The notes beneath the pieces were generated by a model. The model was not told where the DNA came from. It did not search any database and was given only the letters and a program-made list of their open reading frames with translations. Made by a program: the position numbers and the translations under genes. From NCBI GenBank assembly GCA_956465555.1, contig OY101115.1:4130120-4194119 (forward strand): a DNA stretch of 64,000 nt. The letters run 5' to 3'. Source of the stretch: Nitzschia sp. pyKryTriq1 (Eukaryota > Bacillariophyta > Bacillariophyceae > Bacillariales > Bacillariaceae). Below are positions 10,564 through 19,101 of the stretch, in pieces. The stretch's first letter is position 1. Each line of letters opens with the position of its first letter.

Positions 10564-11073
10564 ACTGGTAGAGAGTCGTCAGGTGGTCGATGGAAATGGT
10601 GACATGATAAAAATATTTAATTGCAAGCAAAAAATGATGGATGGAGCCATGCGAATCCGGGCGATATTACGGGCATGGGATGTGGGCTGGTATAGTAAGC
10701 GACTGGAAACGGAAAAATACACAAGCATCTTTACTACCAGTACCTGTTAGAAGCCACGAATCATCATCATCATCATCTTCACCATCATCGTACTCACTGA
10801 GTGTAAGCGTCAAAAAAGACAATGAAATACAGAAAACCTTGAGACCATCTAGAGTAGTGACATTGAACATATTAAGCTAATCGTGTCCTTTCACCAATGA
10901 TGATCTGCATCCGTTCCAACTGGCGATAGAGAAAAACTCCTGGCGTCGTGTATGCCGTTTGTGCTGCCAGCAATGCCGTCGGTACATGCAATCTATATAT
11001 TTTTTCCTCGACATTGTGAATACTCTGTGTCCATTCCGATGAAATCCGGGGTGCATTGATTTGGATTTGCTGA
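10564..11073. other. Gene-free spacer between convergent genes
   Basis: Intergenic, between two 3' ends. Holds an ATCATC run near 10761-10790. No gene or structured RNA recognised. Confidence 0.35.
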
Positions 11074-12156
11074 TTATTTGTGAATGTTCAAATCGTATAG
11101 TTTGCGTTCGTTCCACCATTGAGGAAGTCGACCAAATCGAGTCTTGGTCCTTGCCATGGTCTCACCATTATCTGATTGAAACTGTGAGAACCAGCTCTTG
11201 AACCTGCGCATGGGGCTCATTGTATCAAGATATAAGTGGGGAAGGCCCATGCTCACGAGTAAGCCATCCAATCCTCCATAACCTTGATTCGATCCGGTGT
11301 AGTCATCGCCTACAAATCCAGCAGTGTGCCACAGAAGCTGTTTATCTGCAGTCCACAAAAAGGATTGCATTTCGGGTCCTGTCGTAAACGTCACTGGGTG
11401 ATCTCCTTTGTTAGGTGGCGTCAATTTGAGATCCGTGCCGGGTACTGTGGCAGTTCCAACATGCGTTCCAGAGTATCTCGCAATGACCCAGATCCGACTG
11501 GGATCGTGTGGATCCAAGTGCCATCCGTCGTACGAAACTTTCAAGTCAGGGATCGCACTTGCCAGATCGAAGCCGCATAGCCTATAATAGTCCATCAGTT
11601 TGACATAATCAGGCTTGTTGAGTGGTCCAATGGTAGGGCTGGTGAAGACAAATTCCGAGGATAGCATGTGTTGGACTCCCACTGAAACTCGAGTCATACC
11701 TCCTGCCAAATCCACAGAATCAATATACTCTTGCGTCCAAGATTTTAGAACTTCTAAGGAAGGCTCCGTCGAATCAAAAGGTGTGCCATCCTCGTAGTAT
11801 TCCGTAGACCACTCGTCTTCGTCGCCACTATTCGTGTACTCTTTTTCTTCCAAATCGTCCAACTCTAGAACACTTTGTTCGAGTACTGCCACACTTTCGC
11901 CTGTATCCTTGTAGCTCCCCCAGCTCGTATAAATCATATCAGCATTATTTTCCACACTCGCCGCAGTAGGCAGCTCGAAAAAGGTTTCTGTCTTGTTCTT
12001 GTAATAAAGAGATGTGCTGGATTTTGCTGCTGCTGTTGTCGTTGTTGTCATCGCCGCTGCTACAATTGGACGGGAAGGAACCACGGGGGTGTGGAAACCT
12101 AACGCAGGGGAAAGGACGAAGCACGTAGCCACGGAAAATTTTAACAAATTTCTCAT
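11074..12156 (-). CDS. Secreted or plastid-targeted NTF2/SnoaL-like protein
   Basis: Single exon, 360 aa. An N-terminal hydrophobic leader ends ...SPALGFHTPVV, where GF-H after a small residue resembles the diatom plastid entry site. A Thr/Ala-rich, then acidic linker follows. From about residue 125 on, the pattern fits the cone-shaped NTF2/SnoaL-like fold: WTQEYIDSVDL helix, HMLSSEFVFTSPTIGPLNKPDYVKLM, FDLASAIPDLKVS, RIWVIARYSGTHVG, PEMQSFLWTADKQLLWHTAGF. Such domains are used as cyclases, isomerases or ligand binders; no catalytic residues can be assigned. Divergent from the lumen-protein gene with a GTAC-rich spacer between them. Confidence 0.65.
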   Translation of the reverse strand: MRNLLKFSVATCFVLSPALGFHTPVVPSRPIVAAAMTTTTTAAAKSSTSLYYKNKTETFFELPTAASVENNADMIYTSWGSYKDTGESVAVLEQSVLELDDLEEKEYTNSGDEDEWSTEYYEDGTPFDSTEPSLEVLKSWTQEYIDSVDLAGGMTRVSVGVQHMLSSEFVFTSPTIGPLNKPDYVKLMDYYRLCGFDLASAIPDLKVSYDGWHLDPHDPSRIWVIARYSGTHVGTATVPGTDLKLTPPNKGDHPVTFTTGPEMQSFLWTADKQLLWHTAGFVGDDYTGSNQGYGGLDGLLVSMGLPHLYLDTMSPMRRFKSWFSQFQSDNGETMARTKTRFGRLPQWWNERKLYDLNIHK

Positions 12157-12766
12157 AACTACAGTTCAGCGGACTGATTGGAAGACTATTGAAGCAAGGA
12201 TGACAATAATGAAAATGCGGTTCGTTCGATTTCGTCTGGTTTGGAGAGTTGGGGACTTTTGCCTTACATATATGATACTGTTCTTCTTCAAGATAATGCT
12301 ACCGGTAATGGCAGCGCGTATTGCTTCCCAAAAAGACAAGACTGTATCCATACCAGATCCATACCGGTACCATCAGACAGCAACGCAAGAAGGCTGAAAA
12401 GCTTCGTACTGTACATCGTACAGTACCAGGTGCAGTACTGGTACTGTGTACTGTACCGGTACTTCAATGTTAATGTTGCATGTACGTACCGTACCAGGAT
12501 CTGCGTACTGTACCAGTACGTTGATTGGCTACTTGTGCAGTCTGATGGTTCCAAGTCTACGAGTACAATGACGACGGATGACGGATGACGCATCCAATAA
12601 AATCTCCCACCACATACATAGCGAAACAACGCAGAGGAATGCCATCATTCATCATCATTCATGTCGCCGATAGCCGTCAATGCGAGCTGCATTTCATCGC
12701 ACTTGTTCGCCCACAATAATAGCAATTTGCTTCCAAAAAAAGAAAGTACAGTACGAATACAGTATC
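12157..12766. promoter_or_regulatory. Divergent GTAC-rich spacer
   Basis: 610 bp without a supported gene. From about 12395 to 12520 it is almost wall-to-wall GTAC words (GTACTGTAC, CAGTACTGGTACTG, TGTACCGGTAC, CGTACCGTACCAG). It separates the divergent NTF2-like and lumen-protein genes, so the island is in both upstream regions. Confidence 0.45.
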
Positions 12767-13345
12767 ATGACGAAGTTCCAGCCCGCTCTCAATGCGATAA
12801 TTGCGTTTGCCTGCCTCTCCCTGTCGAGGGCGTGGTCGCCATCTCCCACCACCAATCAACAAAATTCAGGACTCTCGAGAAGAAGTTGCATCGAGGGTTT
12901 GGCGACCGGACTCATTGGGGCCTCTCTGTTACCAAAACCGGCTTTTGCGGATGTGACCAACAAGGTGGCAAGCCCGACGGCTCTCAGAAGTGTCAAGCGC
13001 GCTCAGAAGCAACTCAAAGATCTTCTCCCTCCCGCACAAGCAAATGACTACATGGAAGTCAAGGCCTTTCTACGAACACCACCGTTTGTGGACGTGCGGA
13101 AAAATTGTTTTATTTTGGTGCGAGGCGCCGAGGAGGGACCCAAGGAGGATGAGATCAAGTCCACATACAAAGCTTTTATCAGCAGCATTGAGAAGATCGA
13201 TGGAACGGCCAGCCTGGGAATGAGAGGGAGAAAAATTCCGGAATTGCAACTGTTGGAGGAATACGCGCTAGTAGAATCATCCATGCAAGAGTTCTTGAGA
13301 GTGGCCGAAGAAGCCAACGAAATTCCTGTTCTATCCTCCGAATAA
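12767..13345 (+). CDS. Thylakoid-lumen protein, PsbQ/Psb31-like candidate
   Basis: 192 aa from the ATG at 12767; an ATG at 12680 in the same frame would add 29 residues with no signal character, so the later one is preferred. The N-terminus is tripartite: signal peptide (ALNAIIAFACLSLSRAW), a transit-like stretch, then a Tat-type lumen signal (RR followed by a hydrophobic run ending LPKPAFA). The mature 130-residue part is helical and charged (SVKRAQKQLKDLLPPAQAND, VKAFLRTPPFVDVRKNCFIL, helix with KSTYKAFISSIEKID, LLEEYALVESSMQEFL), like the four-helix bundle of PsbQ-type extrinsic photosystem II proteins. The lumen location is well supported; the PsbQ/Psb31 identity is inference. Confidence 0.7.
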   Translation: MTKFQPALNAIIAFACLSLSRAWSPSPTTNQQNSGLSRRSCIEGLATGLIGASLLPKPAFADVTNKVASPTALRSVKRAQKQLKDLLPPAQANDYMEVKAFLRTPPFVDVRKNCFILVRGAEEGPKEDEIKSTYKAFISSIEKIDGTASLGMRGRKIPELQLLEEYALVESSMQEFLRVAEEANEIPVLSSE

Positions 13346-13891
13346 ATGATGATGATGAAAATAGCGCTTTCTCTATGATCTCCGTCAGGGTACGGTAGAT
13401 TTCAAATTGATACACGTACTCATAGTGCTGGTGGTACTACAGTCTAGTTCACGATCAACTTGCAGTACTTGTAGAGAAGTGGAGTACCAGGTAACGTCAT
13501 CTATCATCCAACCACCACTATTACAGACAGAGAGTAAAGTAGGATTCATAGGTCTACCAGAGAGTAGAAGGTACTGGTACTACTTGTACTACATATATGC
13601 CAAAGAAAGAAGCTTCTCCCTTGTTTGCGAGAGACAAAATCATTCTCGTGGCACGTGGGAACAATCTTCATCAAGTCGTGTGGTGGAAGCAGGATCTTGG
13701 AGCGAGGAATTTGCGATCTAGCTAGGAGTAATTTAGTACGGTACATTCTGCTTGCCCTACACGACTATCCGTCGAGACATAGTTGATATTGTATGCGAGT
13801 GGACTATGCGAGTGGACTGGCCAATTCTAAACATCCGTGTCGTACTACTCGTAGGCGATAGCTTTCCAGAAACAACGCACGTTGTATTATT
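13346..13891. other. Gene-free spacer between convergent genes
   Basis: No gene seen. GTAC-type words at about 13430-13580 (GGTACTACAG, AGGTACTGGTACTACTTGTAC). This is one of the few islands not in an upstream region. Confidence 0.35.
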
Positions 13892-16057
13892 TCATCTTGG
13901 GGTCATCACTGCCCCTGCCGTGGAGATATGAGCTAAGAGAATGGAGGCCAGCGGTGCTTCATGTAGTGACTGAGGGTCTTTCTCTCTAGAGAGGGGCTCT
14001 TTGACAGACTCTGACAAGCACTCCAATAGCTCTGCTCTTCTTTCGTAGAGCTCCTTCTTGTAGAATTCGTGGATGACACTACGCGACACTCCACAAGATT
14101 GCTCCAAGTCGACAATAGACCGAGCCCAACACATTTGTTCTGCCCATGCATCCCACATTCGTTTTAGCTCGTATTGTTGTTTTTCCGTTTGATCCCCCAT
14201 GATGGCGGCATGAGAGAAGACATCAAATGGCACATCGTCGTCATCCGTCTTGAGTCTAGAATTCGCTGGCCCGAGTAGCTCGTCGTCATCATCGTCACTG
14301 TCACTACTGCTATTCGAGCCGATTTCAGTTTTCGCCTTAGGAACCATTGCAGTGTGCTCCTTCTTGGCTTCGACTTTTATTGCCTTTTGCTTCTTACGAG
14401 GCGGGAACGATGCGCTTGCTGGCTTGTTGTGCAAGGAATTCCGATGTTGTCGAGCGAGTCGCTGCATCAGCGATCCTGCTGTGCAGATCAGATAGGCAAG
14501 ACTGGCACAAATTGTAGACAGCTTGGTTCCACTGTACCGGCCGAGTGTCAATTGCTCGTCCCGTAATTGGATCAACAAAGTTCGAATACAAGCCTCGGCG
14601 ACCGGTGGTAGTTGAAGCTTGCGAAGCGAATGATCCGCAAAGTTAGCAGTAGCGTTGGCATCCTGAATGACGGTCGTCGATGGAAGATCTGAGGTAGCTG
14701 ACTGCATAATAGTATGATATTTGCCATACTCTGGAAACAAGGATTGTATTTCTTTCATGGCACGAGACACATGCTTGGCTTTGATGAATGCCGGGGCCTT
14801 CTTTTTGCTTTTTTCGTTGACCTGTATTTGATTATTCTTCGTAAAGCTAGAACAAATCTCCGCAATACATCTAGTCCACCCCAATGAGCGTGCCGTCAAG
14901 AACAATAGAGCTCCTCCCAATGCTGCCATTTGCTTTCGCAGATTGTATTCCTTGAGTTGCTTTACCATTTCCTTTTGTTCGATTTGCGAGCTGCTACCGA
15001 CAGAATCGTGACTCAATCGGCTAGCCACCCCTGGAATTCGAACACCGTCCTTAAGTGTTACAAACCGCACCAGCCGATGTACCGACTCGGACAGGACTCG
15101 TTCGGGGAGTTGCAATGCCGTGGCTGCCTGAGAGAGCATGGAGTATGCCGTGTACAAGTCATTTGATGCCTTGCGGAGAATACTGTCCAACTTGCCCATG
15201 AGCTCTTCCCGCTCTTCGTCTGTGACTTCTCGCTGTTCGTGGTCTTGTCCGTATAGCAGCAGCGCACGATCCAGCGACCACTTTTCGGCATAAAGTGCTG
15301 TTTGTAATCGATGAGCGTCCTCCTCTTCTTGCAGAATCACATGCTCCAGTTCTGGTCGGATTGAATCATCATTGTGCAAAACATCTTGTTGATTCCGACT
15401 TCGTTTTAATCGAATGCGACGATCCAACTTTGCATCTTTCAAAGCATTGGAATGAATCTTTTCCATCATATAATCCAGCCTTTTGTTAGTGGTTTTGAGA
15501 CGTTTTCGCATCCGCGCCATGCCGTATCCTCCATGACTGTCTCCGCCAAACGCGTGTTTCGAAAGAGTCGTCGGTTGCAGACCTCCCACATATTTTGATT
15601 CGTCCACAGCGACCAGACCGCTGCGGGCTCCTGAAGGCAGCCCCCTGACTATATCTTCGGCTTCGTTGAAATCCTTCCATTCGGGCCGGATATCTCTCAA
15701 GTGCCCTTCGGCCACCACACCACAATTCGTGCAGACACGATCTCCCTGAGCCCAGTCTGTATATAATGCTGCTGCATGACAGGCACGACACCGTTCATCT
15801 TCCTCCTCGTCCCACTCGGCGGCGGCGGCGGTCGCCGAGGGATTAAACAAGACAGGAGGGGAGTTGGGTCCGTTTAACGAGGTTCGGATGGTCGGGTCCG
15901 ACATCATCGTTGCACTGCTGCCGAGGTGGTGGTGGATACTATTGTTCTGGTTGTTGCTGGTACGTGTATGGCTACTTCTTGCACCGGAACGAGGAGGAGC
16001 CACGCCTAACTGTCCTGTCGGTCTTCCAGTCGATGGATGCGACGACCAAGGGACCAT
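13892..16057 (-). CDS. TFIIB-family transcription factor
   Basis: Single exon, 721 aa from the ATG at 16057. The frame stays open to 16249, but that stretch has no ATG, so 16057 is the start. Residues about 90-115 form the zinc ribbon: CRACH... with the second pair CTNCGVVAEG, followed by a B-reader/linker-like IRPEWKDF. Two cyclin-type helical regions follow (around MAALGGALLFLTARSLGWTR CIAEICSSF, and VAEACIRTLLIQL ... LSTICASLAYLICTAGSLM). It then has an acidic-basic insertion and a helical C-terminus (WDAWAEQMCWARSIVDLEQSCGVSRSVIHEFY). It is much longer than canonical TFIIB (about 320 aa), so it may be a BRF/TFIIB-related lineage-specific factor. Acts in transcription initiation. Confidence 0.75.
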   Translation of the reverse strand: MVPWSSHPSTGRPTGQLGVAPPRSGARSSHTRTSNNQNNSIHHHLGSSATMMSDPTIRTSLNGPNSPPVLFNPSATAAAAEWDEEEDERCRACHAAALYTDWAQGDRVCTNCGVVAEGHLRDIRPEWKDFNEAEDIVRGLPSGARSGLVAVDESKYVGGLQPTTLSKHAFGGDSHGGYGMARMRKRLKTTNKRLDYMMEKIHSNALKDAKLDRRIRLKRSRNQQDVLHNDDSIRPELEHVILQEEEDAHRLQTALYAEKWSLDRALLLYGQDHEQREVTDEEREELMGKLDSILRKASNDLYTAYSMLSQAATALQLPERVLSESVHRLVRFVTLKDGVRIPGVASRLSHDSVGSSSQIEQKEMVKQLKEYNLRKQMAALGGALLFLTARSLGWTRCIAEICSSFTKNNQIQVNEKSKKKAPAFIKAKHVSRAMKEIQSLFPEYGKYHTIMQSATSDLPSTTVIQDANATANFADHSLRKLQLPPVAEACIRTLLIQLRDEQLTLGRYSGTKLSTICASLAYLICTAGSLMQRLARQHRNSLHNKPASASFPPRKKQKAIKVEAKKEHTAMVPKAKTEIGSNSSSDSDDDDDELLGPANSRLKTDDDDVPFDVFSHAAIMGDQTEKQQYELKRMWDAWAEQMCWARSIVDLEQSCGVSRSVIHEFYKKELYERRAELLECLSESVKEPLSREKDPQSLHEAPLASILLAHISTAGAVMTPR

Positions 16058-16767
16058 GGTCGGTGTTGTGTTGATAGTAATTTGTGTTGTTGCTAGCAGT
16101 GTGCTGTTATTGCTTTGTCTAATGTCTGCTGTTCCAAATAAATATTCCAAATTGAAAAACAGGGGGAGATGAGCCTCTTGATCATCGTGCAGACCACTCT
16201 CTATTGGTACCGTAGTAGTCGCCGCTATGACAATACATAACACAAGCAAGAGAGGCGCCAGGAGGAAAATGAATGAATGAATGAACGATGGTCAGGCGAA
16301 CAGATTTTCATTCGTACCGTCGGTACTGATGGACGTCGAAATCTACGCAAGAAAAATGAATCACGTTTCTACGGGACTGACAACTGCTGGCTGTCGGCTG
16401 TCGGCTGTCGGAATCACGGACGTCTTGCCATCAACCGTTTTCGCTTTCACGCATTCTCATAGGGTATCGGTAGATACGTGTATGTACGAAGTACGGTACA
16501 GTACCAGGCTACCGGTACCTGGTACTGGTAGACTTGGTACAGTACTTTAGTGTTCTGCATGCGCTCGGAGCCACATCGGCCATCAAAAAGATGATGGATT
16601 TCTACTTTATTTACGAGAGCATTATGTCTTCGCTCTTTTTTTACTCGAAGCGGTTCCGTTGACCATACAAGTACCGGTACAGTACCACCTTTTCGAATAC
16701 ACACCTCTCTTCTCTCCTATCCTCTGCCCTTTCTATTTTTCTATTTCTGGAGTCTTCAAACGGCACC
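16058..16767. promoter_or_regulatory. Divergent spacer with GTAC island
   Basis: Between the TFIIB-family and DEAD-box starts. Contains an ATGA tetranucleotide run at 16268-16283 and GTAC clusters at about 16485-16545 and 16665-16690 (GTACCGGTACAGTACC). No gene supported. Confidence 0.4.
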
Positions 16768-18657
16768 ATGACTTTCAAGAGACCCAGTTGGATTGCAGCT
16801 TTAGCCTTCGTCGTCGTCTCAACAGTTCAAGAATCATCACATGCTTTCACTTGTCAAGTTCCACGAGCGGCGTCATCGTCAACGCATGGTGGCGGTGGCG
16901 GCGTGAGCTCTCACCGCACATCGCAGAGTTTGGCAACACAACAACCTATCCTTGTCTCGTCTACCGCTACTCGAGGATCCTATCAGGATGATTATGATGA
17001 GGATGGCTGGTTGACACCCTTTTCTTCTAGTAGTGATGATCGCGGTGAGGAGCCTTCGTTCGATGATTCGAGTAGTAGTAGGAGACAGGAAGGAGGAGGA
17101 GGAGGAGGAAACTCTAGAGATTTTGCCAACCCCCGCGGTCGGAACCCCAATGACCCACGGAGAGGCCGGCGATTCAATGACAGGACACCGAAGAATCATA
17201 GTAATCATCGGCAACGAGACGGGTTTGTAGAAGCTGCAAACAAGGATCAACAACAAGTTGATATCACAGACACAAACGCACATTTCTTCTCTAAAAAGTC
17301 ACTGGAGGATCCCTCGCTCCAAATGGCAGACAATGCATTATTTTTGCCCTTGTGTCGAGGCGCCGGAATTACGCGTCCCTCTCGCATTCAGTCCCTAGCG
17401 TGGCCACAAATTCTTTTAGGGAAACCAACACTCGTGGCGGATCAGACTGGAAGTGGCAAGACCTTGGCGTATCTCTTGCCACTGCTTCAGCGAGCTTTGT
17501 CGTCTGCGCCCTCGAAAACTCCCGGTGCTCCCAAAGTCTTGATTTTGGCCCCGACTGCGGAACTCGCGGACCAAATTAAAGAAGTCTGTGAGAAGATCTC
17601 TAAAACAGTACCCTTTTCCACCATGGTTGTCACTGCCAATGGAAAATTCAAAACATCCATTCGAGACCAAATTCGACGTATCCAACGAACGCCCATTGAC
17701 GTTCTGATTTCGACACCCGGGCGTATCTCGACTATTTTGCGAACTCGAAACTCTGGATTGGATTTGGGCAGTCAACTTCAAGCTATCGTGTTGGATGAAG
17801 TCGATATCTTGTTGATTGATGAAACCTTTGGTCCGCAACTGCGGACCGTGAGCGCTGCTGTTTCAGACCTCGAAAAGACACAGTTTGTATTTGTCACGGC
17901 TACGTTGCCCGATCAGATTGTCCAAACAGTACAAGAAGAGTTTCCGGGAGTCATTCAAGTCCGAGGACCTGGATTGCATCGAACCGCACCTTCTCTCAAG
18001 GAACGACTGGTAGATGTTTCTGTTCCCTCACAATCCAATCGCGACGCCGCCATCTGCTTTGATGTCAAGGCCAAACAGCTCTTGCAAGCCTTGCGACAAA
18101 ATAGATGTCGTCGGACTTTGATCTTCTGCAATACGGTGGAATCCTGTCGCGATGTGGAAAATCTTCTCAAGCGGCGGGACCGAGGTGGCAAAGTGTACGA
18201 GGTTGGAGCTTATCACAATGCGATGACTCCCGAAAATCGAAATGCCAATCTCGACGTCTTTGCCAAAGGACGACAAGGATCCGAAGAAGTAGTGGACTAT
18301 GTCTTGATTTGTACCGATCGAGCGGCCCGCGGTGTCGATTTTGATGCGGCGCCAGTCGATCATGTGATAATATTTGACTTTCCCGCGGATGCGGCTGAAT
18401 ACGTTCGGCGAGTGGGTCGGACAGCACGGGCGGGTCGTCTGGGAACCTGTACTGTTTTTGTGTATGGGTGGCAACTACCCATTGCACGAGAAGTCATGGG
18501 CAAGAAACTTGATAGCTTTACCATTGCGGGCACAGATTTGGGGGAGAAGGAGGACAACGAAGATCTCTACTCGTTCCGAAAGAATCGACGAACCAAAAGG
18601 AGAAAGGCTGCTATTATCAAGGAAACCATTGAAAGTGGACAACTGTGGGACCAGTAA
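16768..18657 (+). CDS. DEAD-box RNA helicase, plastid-type presequence
   Basis: Single exon, 629 aa. The N-terminus is a signal peptide (WIAALAFVVVSTVQESSHAF followed by TCQV), with SSHAF resembling the ASAFAP plastid import motif. A disordered, Gly- and Ser-rich region with RGRNPNDPRRGRR follows. Core motifs are present in order: Q-motif region (ITRPSRIQSLAWPQIL), I (QTGSGKT), Ia (APTAEL), Ib (TPGRI), II as DEVD (LDEVDILL), III as TAT (VTATLP), IV (TLIFCNT), V (CTDRAARGVDF) and VI (YVRRVGRTARAG). Both RecA domains are complete, so it should be an active ATP-dependent RNA remodeller, probably in the plastid (rRNA or mRNA maturation). Motif II is DEVD, not DEAD, and motif III is TAT, not SAT. 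Confidence 0.9.
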   Translation: MTFKRPSWIAALAFVVVSTVQESSHAFTCQVPRAASSSTHGGGGGVSSHRTSQSLATQQPILVSSTATRGSYQDDYDEDGWLTPFSSSSDDRGEEPSFDDSSSSRRQEGGGGGGNSRDFANPRGRNPNDPRRGRRFNDRTPKNHSNHRQRDGFVEAANKDQQQVDITDTNAHFFSKKSLEDPSLQMADNALFLPLCRGAGITRPSRIQSLAWPQILLGKPTLVADQTGSGKTLAYLLPLLQRALSSAPSKTPGAPKVLILAPTAELADQIKEVCEKISKTVPFSTMVVTANGKFKTSIRDQIRRIQRTPIDVLISTPGRISTILRTRNSGLDLGSQLQAIVLDEVDILLIDETFGPQLRTVSAAVSDLEKTQFVFVTATLPDQIVQTVQEEFPGVIQVRGPGLHRTAPSLKERLVDVSVPSQSNRDAAICFDVKAKQLLQALRQNRCRRTLIFCNTVESCRDVENLLKRRDRGGKVYEVGAYHNAMTPENRNANLDVFAKGRQGSEEVVDYVLICTDRAARGVDFDAAPVDHVIIFDFPADAAEYVRRVGRTARAGRLGTCTVFVYGWQLPIAREVMGKKLDSFTIAGTDLGEKEDNEDLYSFRKNRRTKRRKAAIIKETIESGQLWDQ

Positions 18658-18683
18658 AGCAGTTTGTAGGAGTAATAAAATTG

Positions 18684-18697
18684 TCTCTCTAGAGAGA
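18684..18697. repeat. Perfect palindrome TCTCTCTAGAGAGA
   Basis: 14-bp inverted repeat shortly after the DEAD-box stop codon, of the same CTCT/AGAG type found at several intergenic sites. In the transcript it could form a short stem, but it may be only simple sequence. Confidence 0.4.
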
Positions 18698-18900
18698 GTT
18701 TCGCGTACTGTTCGGGCACTGACTGTACCTCGACGCATGGGCGTGTACAATCGTATATTCCCCACCTCTGTTCTATACGCGCGGTATCTATGAAGGAATG
18801 AACTCTTATAAACTACCGGTAGCGTTCCCGTGTGTACTACTTTGTATGAGTATACGCTCGATGAAAAAGTTCAAACTATATTGATTATGCAACCATTTTT

Positions 18901-18934
18901 TCAAGCTTCGATGCTTCTTACATCTAGCTGTCAT
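18901..18934 (-). promoter_or_regulatory. Candidate SECIS core in thioredoxin reductase 3' UTR
   Basis: On the minus strand, 168 nt after the stop, the order is AUGA, 11 nt, AA, 14 nt, UGA. The arms can pair (AGCU with AGCU and GAUG with CAUC) and leave UAAGAAG as the apical loop. The AUGA/UGA pair and the 11-nt spacing to AA match the eukaryotic SECIS layout, but helix I is weak, so this is tentative. Confidence 0.3.
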
Positions 18935-19069
18935 TCCAGTCGATTTCGCCATAGCTTTCCCGTTTTCTCGCGCCCTTTCTCCCTTCAAACTTCAAAGGAG
19001 AGATTGGACGCGCCTACAAATATTCCACATGCAAATAAAAAGTCGTCTCATTGGATCGCTCCAACGGGA

Positions 19070-19101
19070 GCCCTTCAAGAACCAGACGGTTCTCGAAGGG
19101 C
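19070..19101 (-). promoter_or_regulatory. Strong hairpin starting right after the Sec-gene stop codon
   Basis: The transcript reads GCCCUUCGAGAACC, loop GUCU, GGUUCUUGAAGGGC: 14 pairs with one G-U wobble. The wobble would be an A-C mismatch on the other strand, so the structure fits the minus-strand RNA best. It begins 6 nt downstream of the UGA-Sec codon, as the Sec redefinition element of mammalian selenoprotein N does. Confidence 0.7.

Noticed and set aside
13933-14151. Alternative reading frames in the TFIIB-family gene
   Set aside because: Shadows of the main frame, which carries zinc-ribbon and cyclin motifs.
16058-16249. Upstream extension of the TFIIB-family protein
   Set aside because: Opens with TTG and has no ATG, so it is treated as 5' untranslated.
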